Source: Holacanthus passer
Taxonomy: Eukaryota; Chordata; Actinopteri; Pomacanthidae
Length of the DNA: 64,000 nt
Direction of reading: 5' to 3'
Assembly (NCBI GenBank): GCA_025331565.1
Contig: JAFREQ010000026.1
Coordinates: 1,674,001-1,738,000, forward strand
Position 1 is the first letter of the stretch. Each line of letters starts with the position of its first letter. Shown in pieces: positions 62,811-64,000 of this stretch. Below the pieces are notes generated by a model. That model searched no databases, was not told where the DNA came from, and worked only from the letters and a program-made list of their open reading frames with translations. The position numbers were made by a program, and so were the translations under genes.

Positions 62811-64000
62811 GGACATTAAATCAAACTTTTATTGTTCATTTGTTTGACATTTACACTTCTTACAAGGAGAAACCACCATTATCTTTACTAAAATATATTA
62901 ATAGATCTGAGTGTATAAAGACATTTCGTACAGAGGAAAGACAGAACATAAAAAGATGCATTTTAAGACCCTGTAAGAAAAGCGCCCAGAGGCAAAGAGG
63001 ACTTGAACACCTTCATATTAACTAACCCTAAATCTTCATATTCAGCCTAAAAGAAGCATTTGATAATTATGGACGCCTACATCCGATAATTGTGCACAAG
63101 CATTAAGTCTATATGCTTTAACATAATATCTAGGTTCTCCTCTAATAAAGGGACATTCAGGAGATGAGTGTAGATACAAATTACATTTGATGCGAGTTGC
63201 ACGCTCCTATACAGACTGTATGTCTTTACAGTTCAATGCATTAATACAGTACATTTCAAGGCCTCTGAGACAATCGTGTACTGTTGAGAAAGAAAGCTGT
63301 TTTGCACATGAGAGGAACACTGTACATCACGAAGGCAAAGCCAGAGGTATGTAACGTTCGCAGCAACATGGATACCCATGATGTGATTCCCCAGTTTCCT
63401 TTACCGTCCACCACAACATAAATAACATACAGTGTACATTAAGAAACAAGTGATGTGCTCTGTGATGAACGTCCAAAATAGTGTGCAAATAGGTTGTCCA
63501 ACGATTGATCAAATCTAACTATTGCCATATAAGTACAAGATATGCTGTCGATTTGTGATTATCATCAAGGTTTGTTTTCTAAAAGCAGCAGTAATGCTTG
63601 ATCATCTAAAAATTTTGTGATGCAGAAAAAATGCTTTATTCACACAGCTTAAAAGTATACTATTAACCTTTTTAGTTCTTGTTGCCAAAAACTAAAATAA
63701 AAGGAGTTCTGCCTGGATGGCATGTGTGTATGTATATTTAAAAACAAAAATGGGGGATAAGACAGCATATCCTTTACAGGCATCAAGGGTCAAAAATCAG
63801 GCTTCTGGTCCATTTTGGCGAAGAAAAGAACAAAATGAGGAAAGGAAAACAGTGAGATGCAGGATGAGGCAGAGGATTGTCAGCATGCAGCTTAAAGGAA
63901 CCATATCTTCACAAAAAGGCAATCTTTCTCTAGTCAATCCAACCATCCATTAGTGGTGCCTTTTCTGCTTCTGCTCAGGCATTACTTAAACTGCAACATA
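62811..64000 (-). other. Possible 3' UTR of a gene beyond the right edge
   Basis: A minus-strand AATAAA (plus-strand TTTATT at 62828-62833) is followed, upstream in minus sense, by about 1.2 kb of non-coding sequence that runs off the window. This looks like a 3' UTR whose coding part lies beyond 64000. No coding exon was recognised, so the gene cannot be named. Confidence 0.3.

Noticed and set aside
1..64000. CRISPR arrays, operons, riboswitches or phage genes
   Set aside because: The window is vertebrate nuclear DNA. No direct repeats with regular spacers, Shine-Dalgarno-led gene strings or phage-type proteins were seen.

Overview
This is a fish nuclear genome window, almost certainly from a percomorph teleost. 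The genes are split by GT-AG introns, their proteins match vertebrate families, and the non-coding DNA carries CA and GA microsatellites and decayed fish-type retroelement tails. No bacterial, plasmid, phage or CRISPR features were seen. Five protein-coding genes can be rebuilt exon by exon. In every one the splice phases agree across all junctions and the total coding length is a multiple of three.

Layout. Positions 1-3789 lie downstream of the first gene and hold its probable 3' UTR plus an RTE-type LINE fragment. Positions 3790-26183 (minus) hold 26 coding exons of a membrane-associated phosphatidylinositol transfer protein (RdgB/Nir family, best call pitpnm2, about 1469 residues). From about 26.3 to 43.5 kb is a gene-poor stretch, read as the long 5' intron of pitpnm2. 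It ends in a CpG-rich block (43.5-44.0 kb) that looks like the promoter. Positions 44.0-47.1 kb are intergenic and carry three retroelement tails. Positions 47438-48345 (plus) encode mtrfr (C12orf65-like), a mitochondrial GGQ ribosome-rescue factor. Positions 49694-52896 (plus) encode kmt5a, the histone H4 lysine-20 monomethyltransferase. Positions 53942-55954 (minus) encode rilpl2, and 57303-61838 (minus) encode its paralogue rilpl1. From 61.9 to 64 kb no exon is recognised, but a minus-strand AATAAA near 62.83 kb suggests the 3' UTR of a further gene off the right edge.

The set PITPNM2, MTRFR (C12orf65), KMT5A, RILPL2, RILPL1 corresponds to human 12q24.31, so this is a conserved syntenic block. 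It is compacted: the genes that in human lie between PITPNM2 and KMT5A (MPHOSPH9, CDK2AP1, SBNO1) and SNRNP35 between the RILPL genes were not seen. The genes do not form a pathway. RILPL1 and RILPL2 do work together as RH1/RH2 adaptors of phosphorylated Rab GTPases at lysosomes, centrosome and cilium, and kmt5a and rilpl2 converge tail to tail with only about 250 bp between their polyadenylation signals.

Nothing here is clearly a new biological system. The most useful leads are a group of RFX-type X-box motifs in the pitpnm2 promoter and 5' region, an unexpected hydrophobic C-terminal exon of rilpl1, two PIP-box-like motifs in kmt5a, and six copies of one 45-bp retroelement tail in both orientations.
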